Positions 19,798 to 29,451 of a DNA stretch of 64,000 bases are shown here, one piece after another. The translations under genes and the position numbers were made by a program. The stretch covers positions 558,001 through 622,000 of the forward strand of contig NZ_CP110005.1 in the NCBI RefSeq assembly GCF_025947225.1. The letters are read 5' to 3'. Below the pieces are notes generated by a model. It was given only the letters and a program-made list of their open reading frames with translations. It searched no databases and was not told the origin of the DNA. This DNA comes from Flavobacterium sp. N2270 (GTDB lineage Bacteria; Bacteroidota; Bacteroidia; Flavobacteriales; Flavobacteriaceae). Each line of letters begins with the position of its first letter. Within the stretch, counting starts at the first letter, position 1.

Positions 19798-20667
19798 TTA
19801 TCTTTCAAAAGAAGGAATTAAACCTCTAAGCCCCATATCTACAACATTTTCACCTATTGATGGCTCATATTTTCCGTCAGCAATAACTTCTTCCCATTCA
19901 AAACTGTTGTTGTTAGACAAGGAAAGTGTTACATAAACATCGCTTGTTTCATTGTTGGTTATAACTAAATTATTTTGAAATTTACCAGTAACCACACAAG
20001 ATCCAGCAGGAATAGGCGAAGTAGATGCAATTGGATTAGGAACCGTTGTTGCACCAGAAGGCGCTTGCCCTGAAGCAGCATAAGGCAAACCATTTAACCC
20101 AAAAGCCCAATATCCTTGCAATCGATTTCCATTAACAGGAAAGGAATTGTTCCCTATATAATGTGTTGTAATATAGGAATTATAACCCACAAAACTTTCT
20201 AAAGTTCCGATATAATCAACAGCATTGCTTCTTACAGAAATTTCATAATTTTGATAAGAAAGAGAAACGCGAACGTATTCGTAATTTCCTTGCGGAACTT
20301 GACTTAAAGGTATTGACAAAAAGATTTCGTCTTCTCCAACAATTTTAGCTCTACTAAAATCAATAGCCAAGTCTCCTCCTGCCATTGTTTCTGGTGCATG
20401 ATACAAAACAGAACCTTGCCCTAATGCCGTATATTGATTTGGAGCTAATTCAAAATAATGTGCACTTATTGAATTAAAAATAGGAGATTGTGCCGCATTT
20501 CCGACAGGAACCAATGAAGGTTGACCTAAATTATTCAATCTAACCTGAGTAGGATCAAATTTAAATTTAATGATTAATTGTGGTTCAACAGAAACATCAT
20601 CTTTATCTGAACAAGAAAAAGATATAAATCCGAGTAAAATTGCCGCTAAAAAAACTTTCAACCTCAT
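19798..20667 (-). CDS. Predicted outer membrane lipoprotein, function unknown
   Basis: 289 residues from MRLKVFLAAI; the frame extends 12 codons upstream, but this Met begins a clean type II signal peptide (lipobox SFSC, Cys about 19). The mature part is acidic after the Cys (SDKDD), a pattern typical of surface-exposed lipoproteins in Bacteroidetes. The remainder is Asn/Ser/Tyr-rich and beta-like, with no motif I recognise. It sits between sdhC and a large secreted BNR protein on the same strand, with no clear promoter seen. Confidence 0.8.
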   Translation of the reverse strand: MRLKVFLAAILLGFISFSCSDKDDVSVEPQLIIKFKFDPTQVRLNNLGQPSLVPVGNAAQSPIFNSISAHYFELAPNQYTALGQGSVLYHAPETMAGGDLAIDFSRAKIVGEDEIFLSIPLSQVPQGNYEYVRVSLSYQNYEISVRSNAVDYIGTLESFVGYNSYITTHYIGNNSFPVNGNRLQGYWAFGLNGLPYAASGQAPSGATTVPNPIASTSPIPAGSCVVTGKFQNNLVITNNETSDVYVTLSLSNNNSFEWEEVIADGKYEPSIGENVVDMGLRGLIPSFER

Positions 20668-20733
20668 GTTTTGTAATTTTATGTTAAAACAATCAAAAAC
20701 CATGCTATAATTTATAACGGATTTAACATTTTT

Positions 20734-23322
20734 TTATTGCTTTGGCATTTCAATAATTAATTTTGAACTATATTTTATTTTATTTACCTCAATTTCAACA
20801 AAATAAGCACCTTCATTTAAGTAATATTTATTGTTTTTTGCTTTAGTAATTTTCTCTTTATTTGAATATTTTTCGTCTACCGATAAATCATACTCCACAA
20901 AATTCAATCCTTTAACCAAAGAAACTTTTCTTGTAAACAATAATTTCTGTTTTTCATTTTTAACATTTAGAACTACTTCTTTTTTAGAGTTTGAATAAAC
21001 TGAAATATTTGTTTTTGGTTCAAATATTTCAGACCAAGAACTCCAAGAACTACCCCAACGATCTGATTTTTTTATTTTTTCCACATCAAAAACATGAATT
21101 TCTTTTGCTAAAATTTTAGCATCCAATGCTTGTATTTTATCTAAATTCACTTTATAAATTGATCGACCATGTGTCGCCACCACTAGTTCTTTGGCTTTAG
21201 CTTGAATAACCAAGTCATGAACAGCAACATTTGGCATTACTGAAGAAAAATCTTGCCAAGACAAACCTTTATCCATTGAAATAAACAAACCATTATCAGT
21301 ACCAACATATAAAATATTTTCTTTTTCTGAATCTTCAACAATTACATTTACTGAATTAGTCAAGCCCTTTGAAATATTTGTCCAGGTTGTTCCATAATCA
21401 TCTGAAACAAAAACATACGATTTAAAATTGTCGTTTCGATAACCGTTTAAAGTTGCATAAACTCGTTCTTTCTTATATTTTGAAGCAACAACTCGTGATA
21501 CCCATAAATTTTGAGGAAGATTTTCAGAAATTTTCATCCATGTAATACCTCCATCTTTTGAAACATGGATTAATCCATCATCTGAACCCACATATAATAA
21601 TCCGAATTGAGATTTGCTTTCTGCAATTGTTGTAATAGTCCCAAAAGCTACATTGCCTTCTACTTTTCCTTGTGTTAAATCGCCAGATATTTTCTCCCAA
21701 TTTTTACCTTGATTCATTGAACGGTATAAAAACTGAGAACCCATGTATAAAATATCTTGGTTATGAGAAGATAATAAAATAGGTGTTTGCCAATTGAAAC
21801 GTAATGCTTCTTCCTCTTTTTTAACCTTTGGTGTTATGAAATCTCTTTTACCAGATTTTCTATCAATTCTATAATAATTACCAAACTGATATCCTGTATA
21901 CACAATATTTGCATCGCGATTATCTATTTGCACTTGCATTCCATCGCCACCCATTAAAAATTCATACGGATATTTACCTTCTTGTTGCCAATCTAATGAA
22001 TGTTCGTAATTATTTGGCCCAACCCAAACGCCATTATCTTGCAAGCCGCCATAAACATTATATGGTTTTTCATCATCTACATTCACAGTATAAAATTGCC
22101 CAACTGCTTGATTGTTGCATTTGAACCAATGTTCTCCATTATCATATGTAATGTTAACTCCACCATCGTTTCCGTTAATAATATGATTTGGATTTTTTGG
22201 GTTTATCCACGTTACATGATGATCGGCATGCACATTTTCTTTACTTATTGACTTGAAAGTTTTCCCTCCATCTTCCGAAAAAATCAACGGAACGCCACCA
22301 AGATAAATCCTATTCTCATTCGTTAAATCGACCGCTATGTTTCCAAAATAATAACCGTAACTGTAATACAAATCATCAATGTAGTTCTCATGCGTTTTTT
22401 TCCAAGAAATTCCACCATCAATAGATTTATATAATTCGCAACCTATAACTTCCGTTTCAAAAAGAGCTGCGTTGGCATCTTTTGGTTTTTCCATTTTTGA
22501 ATTTGGTCGCTTATTCTGATTATCCAAAACTGCATACACTACAGAATCATTGACTGCAAAAAGTCCGATTCTACCAACTCCTTCATCTGCAGGAAATCCA
22601 CTTTCTGAACTTGAAATTAAGTTCCAATTAGAGCCGGCATCTGTACTTTTGTAAATTCCAGAACCGTTACCATTTCCTTTAAAATCCCATGCTTTTCTGT
22701 CTTTTTGCCAAGCAGCAGCGTATTGAATATTGAAATTATTCGAATCAACCACAACATCAATAATTCCGGTTTCATCATTTACAAAAAGAGTTTGTTGCCA
22801 TGTTTTTCCACCATCTAAAGTTTTGTAAATTCCTCTTTCTTTATTCTTAGTATATAAATGTCCTGTAACTCCAACAATAATTTCATTAGTATCCTTTGGG
22901 TTAACCAAAATTCTACTTATGTGGTGACTTTCAGGTAAACCTAAATTTTCCCATGTTTTTCCTTTATCCGAAGATTTTAAAACACCAATCCCTGAATACG
23001 ATGAACGCGAGGCGTTTACTTCACCAGTTCCTACCCAAATTGTTCCCGATTTCCAATCAACCGTAACTGAACCACAGTTTAAAGTTGGAGCCGAATCCAT
23101 GACTGGCCTAAAACTATTCCCGTTATTATTCGTGTACCAAAGTCCACCAGAAGCATAAGCGGCATAAAATTCGGTTGGATTTTCAGGATTTACTGCTAAA
23201 TCAACAATTCTACCACTCATAATTGTTGGTCCAATATTTTGAAAAGCAACTTTGGTAAACAAATTGTCTTGTGCAAAAACAACAGATGAAATAAATAAGG
23301 AGAATAAAAGAAGTTTCTTCAT
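20734..23322 (-). CDS. Secreted BNR/Asp-box (VPS10/sortilin-like) beta-propeller protein
   Basis: 862 residues from MKKLLLFSLF (residue 15 of the open frame), which starts a standard signal peptide ending VVFAQ. At least ten Asp-box motifs of the form SxDxGxxW are spread over the length (SSDKGKTW, TLDGGKTW, STDAGSNW, SIDGGISW, SKDGGITW, SDDYGTTW, SMDKGLSW), indicating one or two seven- to ten-bladed propellers. The last 120 residues form a separate beta domain. In Bacteroidetes such proteins are often labelled glycosyl hydrolase or photosystem assembly factor by similarity; no catalytic residues identify an enzyme here. Confidence 0.88.
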   Translation of the reverse strand: MKKLLLFSLFISSVVFAQDNLFTKVAFQNIGPTIMSGRIVDLAVNPENPTEFYAAYASGGLWYTNNNGNSFRPVMDSAPTLNCGSVTVDWKSGTIWVGTGEVNASRSSYSGIGVLKSSDKGKTWENLGLPESHHISRILVNPKDTNEIIVGVTGHLYTKNKERGIYKTLDGGKTWQQTLFVNDETGIIDVVVDSNNFNIQYAAAWQKDRKAWDFKGNGNGSGIYKSTDAGSNWNLISSSESGFPADEGVGRIGLFAVNDSVVYAVLDNQNKRPNSKMEKPKDANAALFETEVIGCELYKSIDGGISWKKTHENYIDDLYYSYGYYFGNIAVDLTNENRIYLGGVPLIFSEDGGKTFKSISKENVHADHHVTWINPKNPNHIINGNDGGVNITYDNGEHWFKCNNQAVGQFYTVNVDDEKPYNVYGGLQDNGVWVGPNNYEHSLDWQQEGKYPYEFLMGGDGMQVQIDNRDANIVYTGYQFGNYYRIDRKSGKRDFITPKVKKEEEALRFNWQTPILLSSHNQDILYMGSQFLYRSMNQGKNWEKISGDLTQGKVEGNVAFGTITTIAESKSQFGLLYVGSDDGLIHVSKDGGITWMKISENLPQNLWVSRVVASKYKKERVYATLNGYRNDNFKSYVFVSDDYGTTWTNISKGLTNSVNVIVEDSEKENILYVGTDNGLFISMDKGLSWQDFSSVMPNVAVHDLVIQAKAKELVVATHGRSIYKVNLDKIQALDAKILAKEIHVFDVEKIKKSDRWGSSWSSWSEIFEPKTNISVYSNSKKEVVLNVKNEKQKLLFTRKVSLVKGLNFVEYDLSVDEKYSNKEKITKAKNNKYYLNEGAYFVEIEVNKIKYSSKLIIEMPKQ

Positions 23323-23410
23323 GAGGAAAAATTTGATTGGAAAATTAACCAATAATTGCTGCATGTCAAAATTTTACATCGGAATTAACAACTATTCCTT
23401 TTAAAGTTAT

Positions 23411-23418
23411 TATTTTTG
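23411..23418 (+). promoter_or_regulatory. -7 element for the aminopeptidase P gene
   Basis: TATTTTTG, about 30 bp before the ATG at 23449. The TTG at its end could be misread as an upstream start codon of the same frame. Confidence 0.5.
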
Positions 23419-23448
23419 AGTCAAAGTTTAATAAAACAATATTGCACA

Positions 23449-24741
23449 ATGAAATACCATCAAATAGACAAAGACTTATTTATTAAAAACAGAAAAAAGT
23501 TTGCTTCTCAAATGAAACCAAACGGACTTGCTATTTTTAATTCAAACGATATTTACCCAGTTTCAGCAGATAGTACTTTGCCTTTTGCTCAACATAGAGA
23601 TATTTTTTACTTAAGCGGCGTAGATCAAGAAGAAAGTATTTTGTTGCTTTTTCCAGATGCTCCATATGAAAACCAACGTGAGATTTTATTTTTAAAAGAA
23701 ACAAACGACCATATTGCGGTTTGGGAAGGTGAAAAACTGACTAAAGAACGTGCTTTTGAAGTTTCGGGAATTAAAAACGTAATTTGGTTACAAGATTTTG
23801 ACAAAACATTGAAAGAGTTAATGTCGTATGCCGATACCATGTACATTAATACAAATGAACATTATAGAGCAACAATTGAAACTGAAACGCGTGAAGCTCG
23901 TTTTATAAAAAAATGGAAAAACGATTATCCTGCTCATAAAGTAGAAAAATCAAACCCAATTTTACAACGCATTCGTTCGGTTAAAGAAAGTGAAGAACTA
24001 GATTTAATTCAACAAGCATGTGATATTACCGAAAAAGGCTTTAGACGAATTTTAAATTTCGTAAAACCAAACGTAATGGAATACGAAATTGAAGCTGAAT
24101 TTGCTCATGAATTTTTAAGAAATCGTTCTAAAGGTTTTGCTTATACGCCAATTATTGCTTCTGGAAATAATGCTAATGTTTTACATTATATTGAAAACAA
24201 CCAACAATGTAATGCTGGCGATTTAATTTTATTAGACGTTGGTGCAGAATACGCCAATTACTCTAGTGATATGAGTAGAACTATTCCTGTTTCTGGGAAA
24301 TTTACTGAAAGGCAAGCTGCTGTTTATAATGCTGTTTTACGTGTAAAAAACGAAGCTACAAAAATGCTTGTTCCAGGTACATTATGGAAACAATATCATG
24401 TTGAAGTTGGAAAATTAATGACTTCTGAATTATTAGGTTTGGGGTTATTGGACAAAGCCGATGTTCAAAATGAAAACCCAGATTGGCCAGCGTATAAAAA
24501 ATACTTTATGCACGGAACTTCGCATCACATGGGATTAGATACGCACGATTATGGTTTATTATATGAACCAATGCAAGCGAATATGGTGTTTACTGTTGAG
24601 CCTGGGATTTATCTTCCAAAAGAAGGGTTTGGAATTCGTTTAGAGGACGATGTTGTTATTCAAGCCAATGGAGAACCTTTTAATTTAATGAGAAACATTC
24701 CTATTGAGATCGATGAAATTGAGTCGATAATGAATTCTTAA
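23449..24741 (+). CDS. pepP: Xaa-Pro aminopeptidase (aminopeptidase P)
   Basis: 430 residues from MKYHQIDKDLF; the frame could extend to a TTG at 23416, but that lies in the -7 element. It releases N-terminal residues next to proline. The N-terminal creatinase-like domain (about 1-165) precedes the pita-bread catalytic domain with all metal ligands: two Asp in LLDVGAEYANYSSDMSRT, His in HGTSHHMGLDTHD, Glu in FTVEPGIYLP and Glu in GIRLEDDVVI. Cytosolic, no signal peptide. Followed by a terminator and a repeat-rich gap. Confidence 0.95.
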   Translation: MKYHQIDKDLFIKNRKKFASQMKPNGLAIFNSNDIYPVSADSTLPFAQHRDIFYLSGVDQEESILLLFPDAPYENQREILFLKETNDHIAVWEGEKLTKERAFEVSGIKNVIWLQDFDKTLKELMSYADTMYINTNEHYRATIETETREARFIKKWKNDYPAHKVEKSNPILQRIRSVKESEELDLIQQACDITEKGFRRILNFVKPNVMEYEIEAEFAHEFLRNRSKGFAYTPIIASGNNANVLHYIENNQQCNAGDLILLDVGAEYANYSSDMSRTIPVSGKFTERQAAVYNAVLRVKNEATKMLVPGTLWKQYHVEVGKLMTSELLGLGLLDKADVQNENPDWPAYKKYFMHGTSHHMGLDTHDYGLLYEPMQANMVFTVEPGIYLPKEGFGIRLEDDVVIQANGEPFNLMRNIPIEIDEIESIMNS

Positions 24742-24778
24742 ATTTTGTTTAAGAGTTTATAGGTTATAAGTTTAAAAG

Positions 24779-24810
24779 AAACGGTTTGCAGAAATGTAAA
24801 TCGTTTTTTT
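24779..24810 (+). terminator. Terminator of pepP
   Basis: Stem AAACGGTTT (24779-24787) with AAATCGTTT (24798-24806), with one G-U pair, followed by a T tract. Confidence 0.7.
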
Positions 24811-24823
24811 ATGCTCAAAGTTA

Positions 24824-24877
24824 TCATTCTGACGAAGGAAGAATCTCACTAATGTGATTTCTCCTTTGTCGAAATGA
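24824..24877. repeat. REP-like imperfect inverted repeat
   Basis: Left arm TCATTCTGACGAAGGAAGAA (from 24824) and right arm ending TCTCCTTTGTCGAAATGA (to 24877) form a long imperfect hairpin around CTAA. From memory, near-identical palindromes recur between genes in other Flavobacterium genomes. Confidence 0.65.
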
Positions 24878-24897
24878 CAAGGTTATAAGAAACTATT

Positions 24898-24935
24898 CTT
24901 TGTGAACTTTGTGAAAAATCTTTGTGTGCTTTGTG
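24898..24935 (+). repeat. CTTTGTG array
   Basis: Four copies of CTTTGTG begin at 24898, 24907, 24920 and 24929 (spacings 9, 13, 9), leading directly into the hydrolase promoter. Confidence 0.7.
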
Positions 24936-24952
24936 GTTAAACCTTAATTTTG
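24922..24952 (+). promoter_or_regulatory. Promoter of the alpha/beta hydrolase gene
   Basis: TTG (24922-24924) inside the CTTTGTG array, a 20-bp spacer, then TAATTTTG (24945-24952). Confidence 0.6.
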
Positions 24953-24976
24953 CATCACCAACTTATCAACAAGCCA

Positions 24977-25759
24977 TTGAAACACACTTTTTACAAAAAC
25001 ACCAAAATAGCCTATTCCGATACTGGAAAAGGAACTGCCATTGTTCTTTTGCATGGTTTTTTAGAAAATTCTACCATGTGGAACGCCCACGTTGAAGAAT
25101 TAGCCCAAAAACACCGCGTTATTTGTGTGGATTTACTGGGTCATGGTTCAACAGATTGTTTGGGTTACGTGCATACTATGGAAGATATGGCAGATGCTGT
25201 ACACCATGTGTTACACGAATTAAAGTTGCGCAAAGTAGTTTTAGTTGGGCATTCTATGGGTGGTTATGTTGCTTTGGCTTTAGCCGAATTATACCCTGAT
25301 ATGATGAAAGGTTTGGTTTTAGTAAACTCAACCGCAAGAGCAGATAGTGACGAACGAAAACTAAACAGAAACAGAGCTATTTTAGCTGTTAAGAAGAGTT
25401 ACATTACCGCAATTCGTATGGCAATTGCTAATTTATTTAGCGAAGAAAATAGAGATAGATTAGTTGACGAAATCGAAGTGGTTAAAGAAGAAGCTTTAAA
25501 AACACCTTTGCAAGGAATTGTTGCTGCACAAGAAGGCATGAAAGTTCGTAACGACAGAGAGGTTTTATTGCATTTAACTCCGTATCCTAAAGTATTAATT
25601 TTAGGGGAAAAAGATCCTGTTTTAAACTACGAAGAAACAAAAGACCAAGTTGAAAATTCAGATGTTGAATTAGTTACTTTCAACGACGGACACATGAGTC
25701 ACATTGAAAACAGAGACGAACTTACGAAAGTTTTATTAGGTTTTTTGAAGAAAGTTTAA
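24977..25759 (+). CDS. Alpha/beta hydrolase with a non-ATG start
   Basis: 260 residues if it starts at the TTG at 24977 (then KHTFYKNTKIAYSD). Seen: oxyanion region VLLHGFLENSTMW, nucleophile elbow VGHSMGGYVAL (Ser catalytic), acid within ILGEKDPVLNY and His in GHMSHIENRDE. The first in-frame ATG lies within the oxyanion region, too late for a folded enzyme, and a stop at 24938-24940 closes the frame upstream. The other TTG at 24950 lies inside the promoter -7 element. Substrate unknown. Its stop overlaps that of the convergent mscS gene by 4 bp. Confidence 0.85.
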   Translation: MKHTFYKNTKIAYSDTGKGTAIVLLHGFLENSTMWNAHVEELAQKHRVICVDLLGHGSTDCLGYVHTMEDMADAVHHVLHELKLRKVVLVGHSMGGYVALALAELYPDMMKGLVLVNSTARADSDERKLNRNRAILAVKKSYITAIRMAIANLFSEENRDRLVDEIEVVKEEALKTPLQGIVAAQEGMKVRNDREVLLHLTPYPKVLILGEKDPVLNYEETKDQVENSDVELVTFNDGHMSHIENRDELTKVLLGFLKKV

Positions 25760-26598
25760 CCTTCATATTGTTTAATTTCCACAATAGAAGATGGAAGTGA
25801 AAAACCATTATCCGTTAGTGTCTGCAAAGCATTTTTCATTACTTGTGTTCTAACTCCTAAATGATAGCTTTTTGACGAACTTTTAAATGTATCTAACCAA
25901 AAAAACACCTTTAAATTAATTGTGCTTGTTGCAAATTCATCAATTATAACCGCTGGTTTTTTTTCGCCAAGTAAAACGCCATCTGTTTTTGAAACCGATT
26001 CAATAATTATTTCAATTGCTTTTTGAAGATCACTTGAATAATCCAAACCAAGCATGAATTCATTTCTTAGAAAACCATCAATAGTATAATTAATTAATGG
26101 AGAAGTTAAAATTTGAGAATTCGGCACAAAAACATCTTTTCCATCGGTGGTTTTAATAACGGTTTCTCTAATTCTTAACTCTTTTACATAACCAATAATA
26201 TTTTCAGTTTCAATTAAATCGTTTTCTTTAAACGGACTTTTGAAAGCTAATAAAATTCCGGCAAGGAAATTTTCACCAATATCTTTAAAAGCAAAACCTG
26301 CCACAAAAGTAAGAATTCCGGCACCAGCCAATAATTTTGTCGTTACTCCTTGAAAACCTATTAAATCTAAAAAGAAAACAATCGTAATTGTTTTAATAAT
26401 TCCAGAAATTATTTGCGCAATAAACAGTCCAGACAAAGTGTTTTTAACTTTAGATTTAATTCTATTTTGCGTGAATCTTTTTCCAAAATTAGCAATCGCA
26501 AAACCAACAATTAAAACAATAACTCCAATTAAAAAACCAGGTGCATTTTGTAAAATGGTATCATAATAAAAATATAGTTTTTCAATTAACTTGTCCAT
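25756..26598 (-). CDS. Small-conductance mechanosensitive channel (MscS family)
   Basis: 280 residues. Three hydrophobic segments lie at about 18-40, 58-80 and 86-118. The last contains the Gly/Ala-rich pore helix LLAGAGILTFVAGFAFKDIGENFLAGILL, described here by its ends LLAGAG and GILL, followed by the MscS beta domain (TTDGKDVFVPNSQI) and an alpha/beta C-terminal domain. Opens under membrane tension to release solutes during hypo-osmotic shock; inner membrane. It starts 9 bp after the PD-(D/E)XK nuclease gene and is probably co-transcribed with it. Confidence 0.93.
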   Translation of the reverse strand: MDKLIEKLYFYYDTILQNAPGFLIGVIVLIVGFAIANFGKRFTQNRIKSKVKNTLSGLFIAQIISGIIKTITIVFFLDLIGFQGVTTKLLAGAGILTFVAGFAFKDIGENFLAGILLAFKSPFKENDLIETENIIGYVKELRIRETVIKTTDGKDVFVPNSQILTSPLINYTIDGFLRNEFMLGLDYSSDLQKAIEIIIESVSKTDGVLLGEKKPAVIIDEFATSTINLKVFFWLDTFKSSSKSYHLGVRTQVMKNALQTLTDNGFSLPSSIVEIKQYEG

Positions 26599-26607
26599 AA
26601 AATGTAG

Positions 26608-29388
26608 TTATAAAGTTTCTTTAAACGGAATTTCTTTATTTAAAATTTCTAGTATTAAATGTACTAATTCTATTTTAAATTCTTCAATAGTTTCTAAATT
26701 GATTTCAGTTATTGCATTTTTACCTTTTCCTAAACCAAAAGGCATGAAACCTTCTTTCATGTTTTTAAACGAAATAATTCCGGCTTGAATATCTTGATTT
26801 TGGAACATTTCGCTATTTTGAAACATCATTGCATAACAAAGTAATTGAATTACTTTTTCATTTTTAAGGTTTGCTGTTAAACCATCAAAATCATTAATAC
26901 GTAAATTTCTTTGTTCTACTTTTCCAGATTTATAATCTATAATTCGAATGCTTCCGTTTCGCTCTTCAATTCGGTCAACTTTACCTGCAATTTTCACAGG
27001 ATAAGGCAAATCTTCATGCTCAATCGTAACATCTAAAGGAGCTTCAAGACATATTACTTTTATTGCATCTTTATCTTGAATTGCTTTTTTCTCAGAATTT
27101 AAAAAATTATAAATATTTCGTTTAGCCACTTCAAATGCTAATAAATTTTTCCCTTTTTTAATTTCACCTTCTTTATAAATTAGCTTAAACTGTCTTAATG
27201 TTACTTCTTCGATTTTAGACAACATCACATCGACATGATGTTCTGATAAGTAAACACCAACAAAAGGCTCGTAAAGCTCTTCTAATGCTTCATGAATAAT
27301 TGTTCCTAATGTATTTACTGCAATACTTTCTTCTACTTCATCAGCTTCATTAATACGTAAGACTCTTTGAAAATAAAACTGCATAGGATTACGTATATAA
27401 CTTGTAAGGGAAGATGGAGAAAATCCCTTTATCGTTGCAATTTCTTTTAAGCGTTCTAGAACTTTCTCTGTTTTTTCAATTTCCATTACTTCATAAGCCG
27501 TTTTCGGCAATACTGCATTGTAAATTTCGTGAGTTAAAGTATGTTTAGGTTGTTTCTCAATTTCTAACTGAGTTAAGAATCTACTTTTTTCACCAGCATC
27601 TATTCCTTCATTATCGGTATTATAAAGTAAATAAATATTTTTTGCTCGCATCAACAAATGATAGAAATGGTAGCTGTAAATAGCATCTTTTTCTTTATAT
27701 GTTGGCAACTCTAATTCTCTTTTTACGTCGAAAGGAATAAATGAATTTTGTGATTTACCTGATGGAAACTTACCTTCGTTTACAGAGGTTATAATTACGT
27801 TTTCAAAATCTAAAACCCTACTCTCTAAAACACCCATAATTTGCAAACCTGATAATGGTTCGCCTTCGAAAGAAACTTCGGCTAAATCTAAAATTTGTTT
27901 GTAAATAACTTGTAAAGTTTCAATTGAATCAATTCTACCGTATTTTTCTTGGTAACTGATTAACTTATTAATGACTTTATAAATCGCATAAACAAATGTT
28001 TTAGACACTTTTTCTTCTTCAACATCATTACTTAAATGTTCTTTTATTTGAAGTAAAATTAGTGATAGTGTTTTTAAAACTTCATCGCAATTTGAATTCC
28101 ACTTATTAAACAATAAGTCAAAAAAAGTATTATTTAAATTGGGATATTTCTCATTATAAAGTCTTATTAAAGTGTCGTGAGAAAAGAACGTGAAGTTATT
28201 ATCATTGATAACCGAAATAAGCTCTGAAACCTTAACATAAGATTCAACTAACGGATGATTTAAAACTTCTAAAACATCTTTATAGTAAAGCGTGTAAGAT
28301 TTTTCGTTTCTGTTTATTGCATTTGTATGCAACTTAAACAATTTAGTAATTAAAATTTGAGCAGGATTATTTTTACCCGAATAACCCATCGTAATATTCA
28401 AACTCTCAATTGTATTTGGCAATCCGTAAAGAATAGGAATTAATAAATTTTCATCACCTAAAACCAAAGCGGTTTTGTTAATGTTTGCGCCGTTAATAGA
28501 TAATTTTTCAATTATATTTCCTGCAATTTTTGCTTGTCCAACTGATTTTGGCGTTCCAATGATTTGAATATTTTTCTCATCTTGAAAACAATTCGTTATC
28601 CATTCAAATGGTTGTGAAGAGTAACTTTTCCAGTTTTGTTTAAAACGTCTTATAAACAAACCTGCATCATGAAAAGGATCTTTTAAAAAGGTATCATCGA
28701 TATCCCAATAAATTTTTGCTTGATTTGTATATAATAAATGTTGAACTATTTTTTCTTCCGCTTGATTCAATGCATTGAAACCAGCAAATACAATAATTTC
28801 ATCACCAAGTTTCTCAGCAAATGATTTACATTTTTTATATGCTTCTCTATAAATTAATCCTTGATATCCCGATTTTTTATTTAAAAGATGCTTGTAAAAT
28901 ATTTCATAATAAAGTGGGAGTTTATTCCAAAAGTCAAGGTGATTATCTATTAAGGACGTTTTTTGAACAGGCACTAGATCCCATCTTTTAAGAGCTTCAA
29001 TTTCTTTTAAATAAGAGAAAACTTTTTTTGGCTGAATTAAGTAGCGGTCAATTTCATTAAAATCTTGTAGCAATGTTTTGGCCCAATTAGAAAATAATTC
29101 AAATGACTGTTGCTGGTCTTTTGGAGTAATTTTTAAATAAACATCGTAAAACTCAAACAACAGTTCAATTGAGTCTATTGAACGAATACCTGAAATATCT
29201 TGAACAAGATCTTCAATACTTATAATTTTAGGAGCAAATACTGTTGTAGTTAATTTATTTTTTAGACACTGCAATAAAAAAACTTTCGCTCTTTTATTAG
29301 GCAAAACAATTCGAATATTATTTAATTTATGCTGAAAATCAATTATTATTTGATTTGCTAACTGGTCTAAAAAAGTTGTTTCATTCAT
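26608..29388 (-). CDS. PD-(D/E)XK nuclease, AddB-like subunit of a recombinational repair nuclease
   Basis: 926 residues. The N-terminal part resembles an inactivated helicase domain (IVLPNKRAKVFLLQCLKNKL, where a Walker A would be). The C-terminal about 250 residues are a RecB-type nuclease domain: SSLTSYIRNPMQFYFQRVL, LGTIIHEALEELY, then AGKVDRIEERNGSIRIIDYKS with the catalytic D...DYK. With the UvrD-like helicase at 32199-35387 it probably forms an AddAB/RecBCD-like end-resection machine. AddB iron-sulfur cysteines are not evident. Followed at 9 bp by mscS. Confidence 0.87.
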   Translation of the reverse strand: MNETTFLDQLANQIIIDFQHKLNNIRIVLPNKRAKVFLLQCLKNKLTTTVFAPKIISIEDLVQDISGIRSIDSIELLFEFYDVYLKITPKDQQQSFELFSNWAKTLLQDFNEIDRYLIQPKKVFSYLKEIEALKRWDLVPVQKTSLIDNHLDFWNKLPLYYEIFYKHLLNKKSGYQGLIYREAYKKCKSFAEKLGDEIIVFAGFNALNQAEEKIVQHLLYTNQAKIYWDIDDTFLKDPFHDAGLFIRRFKQNWKSYSSQPFEWITNCFQDEKNIQIIGTPKSVGQAKIAGNIIEKLSINGANINKTALVLGDENLLIPILYGLPNTIESLNITMGYSGKNNPAQILITKLFKLHTNAINRNEKSYTLYYKDVLEVLNHPLVESYVKVSELISVINDNNFTFFSHDTLIRLYNEKYPNLNNTFFDLLFNKWNSNCDEVLKTLSLILLQIKEHLSNDVEEEKVSKTFVYAIYKVINKLISYQEKYGRIDSIETLQVIYKQILDLAEVSFEGEPLSGLQIMGVLESRVLDFENVIITSVNEGKFPSGKSQNSFIPFDVKRELELPTYKEKDAIYSYHFYHLLMRAKNIYLLYNTDNEGIDAGEKSRFLTQLEIEKQPKHTLTHEIYNAVLPKTAYEVMEIEKTEKVLERLKEIATIKGFSPSSLTSYIRNPMQFYFQRVLRINEADEVEESIAVNTLGTIIHEALEELYEPFVGVYLSEHHVDVMLSKIEEVTLRQFKLIYKEGEIKKGKNLLAFEVAKRNIYNFLNSEKKAIQDKDAIKVICLEAPLDVTIEHEDLPYPVKIAGKVDRIEERNGSIRIIDYKSGKVEQRNLRINDFDGLTANLKNEKVIQLLCYAMMFQNSEMFQNQDIQAGIISFKNMKEGFMPFGLGKGKNAITEINLETIEEFKIELVHLILEILNKEIPFKETL

Positions 29389-29400
29389 TTTATAAAAATA

Positions 29401-29432
29401 AAAAAACGCCCTGAATAATCAGGACGTTTTTT
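29401..29432 (-). terminator. Terminator of the OmpA-family gene
   Basis: Stem AAAAAACGCCCTG (29401-29413) with CAGGACGTTTTTT (29420-29432), with one C-A mismatch. Much of the stem is the same as in the sdh terminator at 15889. Confidence 0.75.
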
Positions 29433-29451
29433 ATTTATATTTTGGAAGAAA

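Noticed and set aside
23416-23448. TTG start for aminopeptidase P
   Set aside because: The TTG is the end of the TATTTTTG promoter element; an ATG follows 33 bp later at the family's usual N-terminus.
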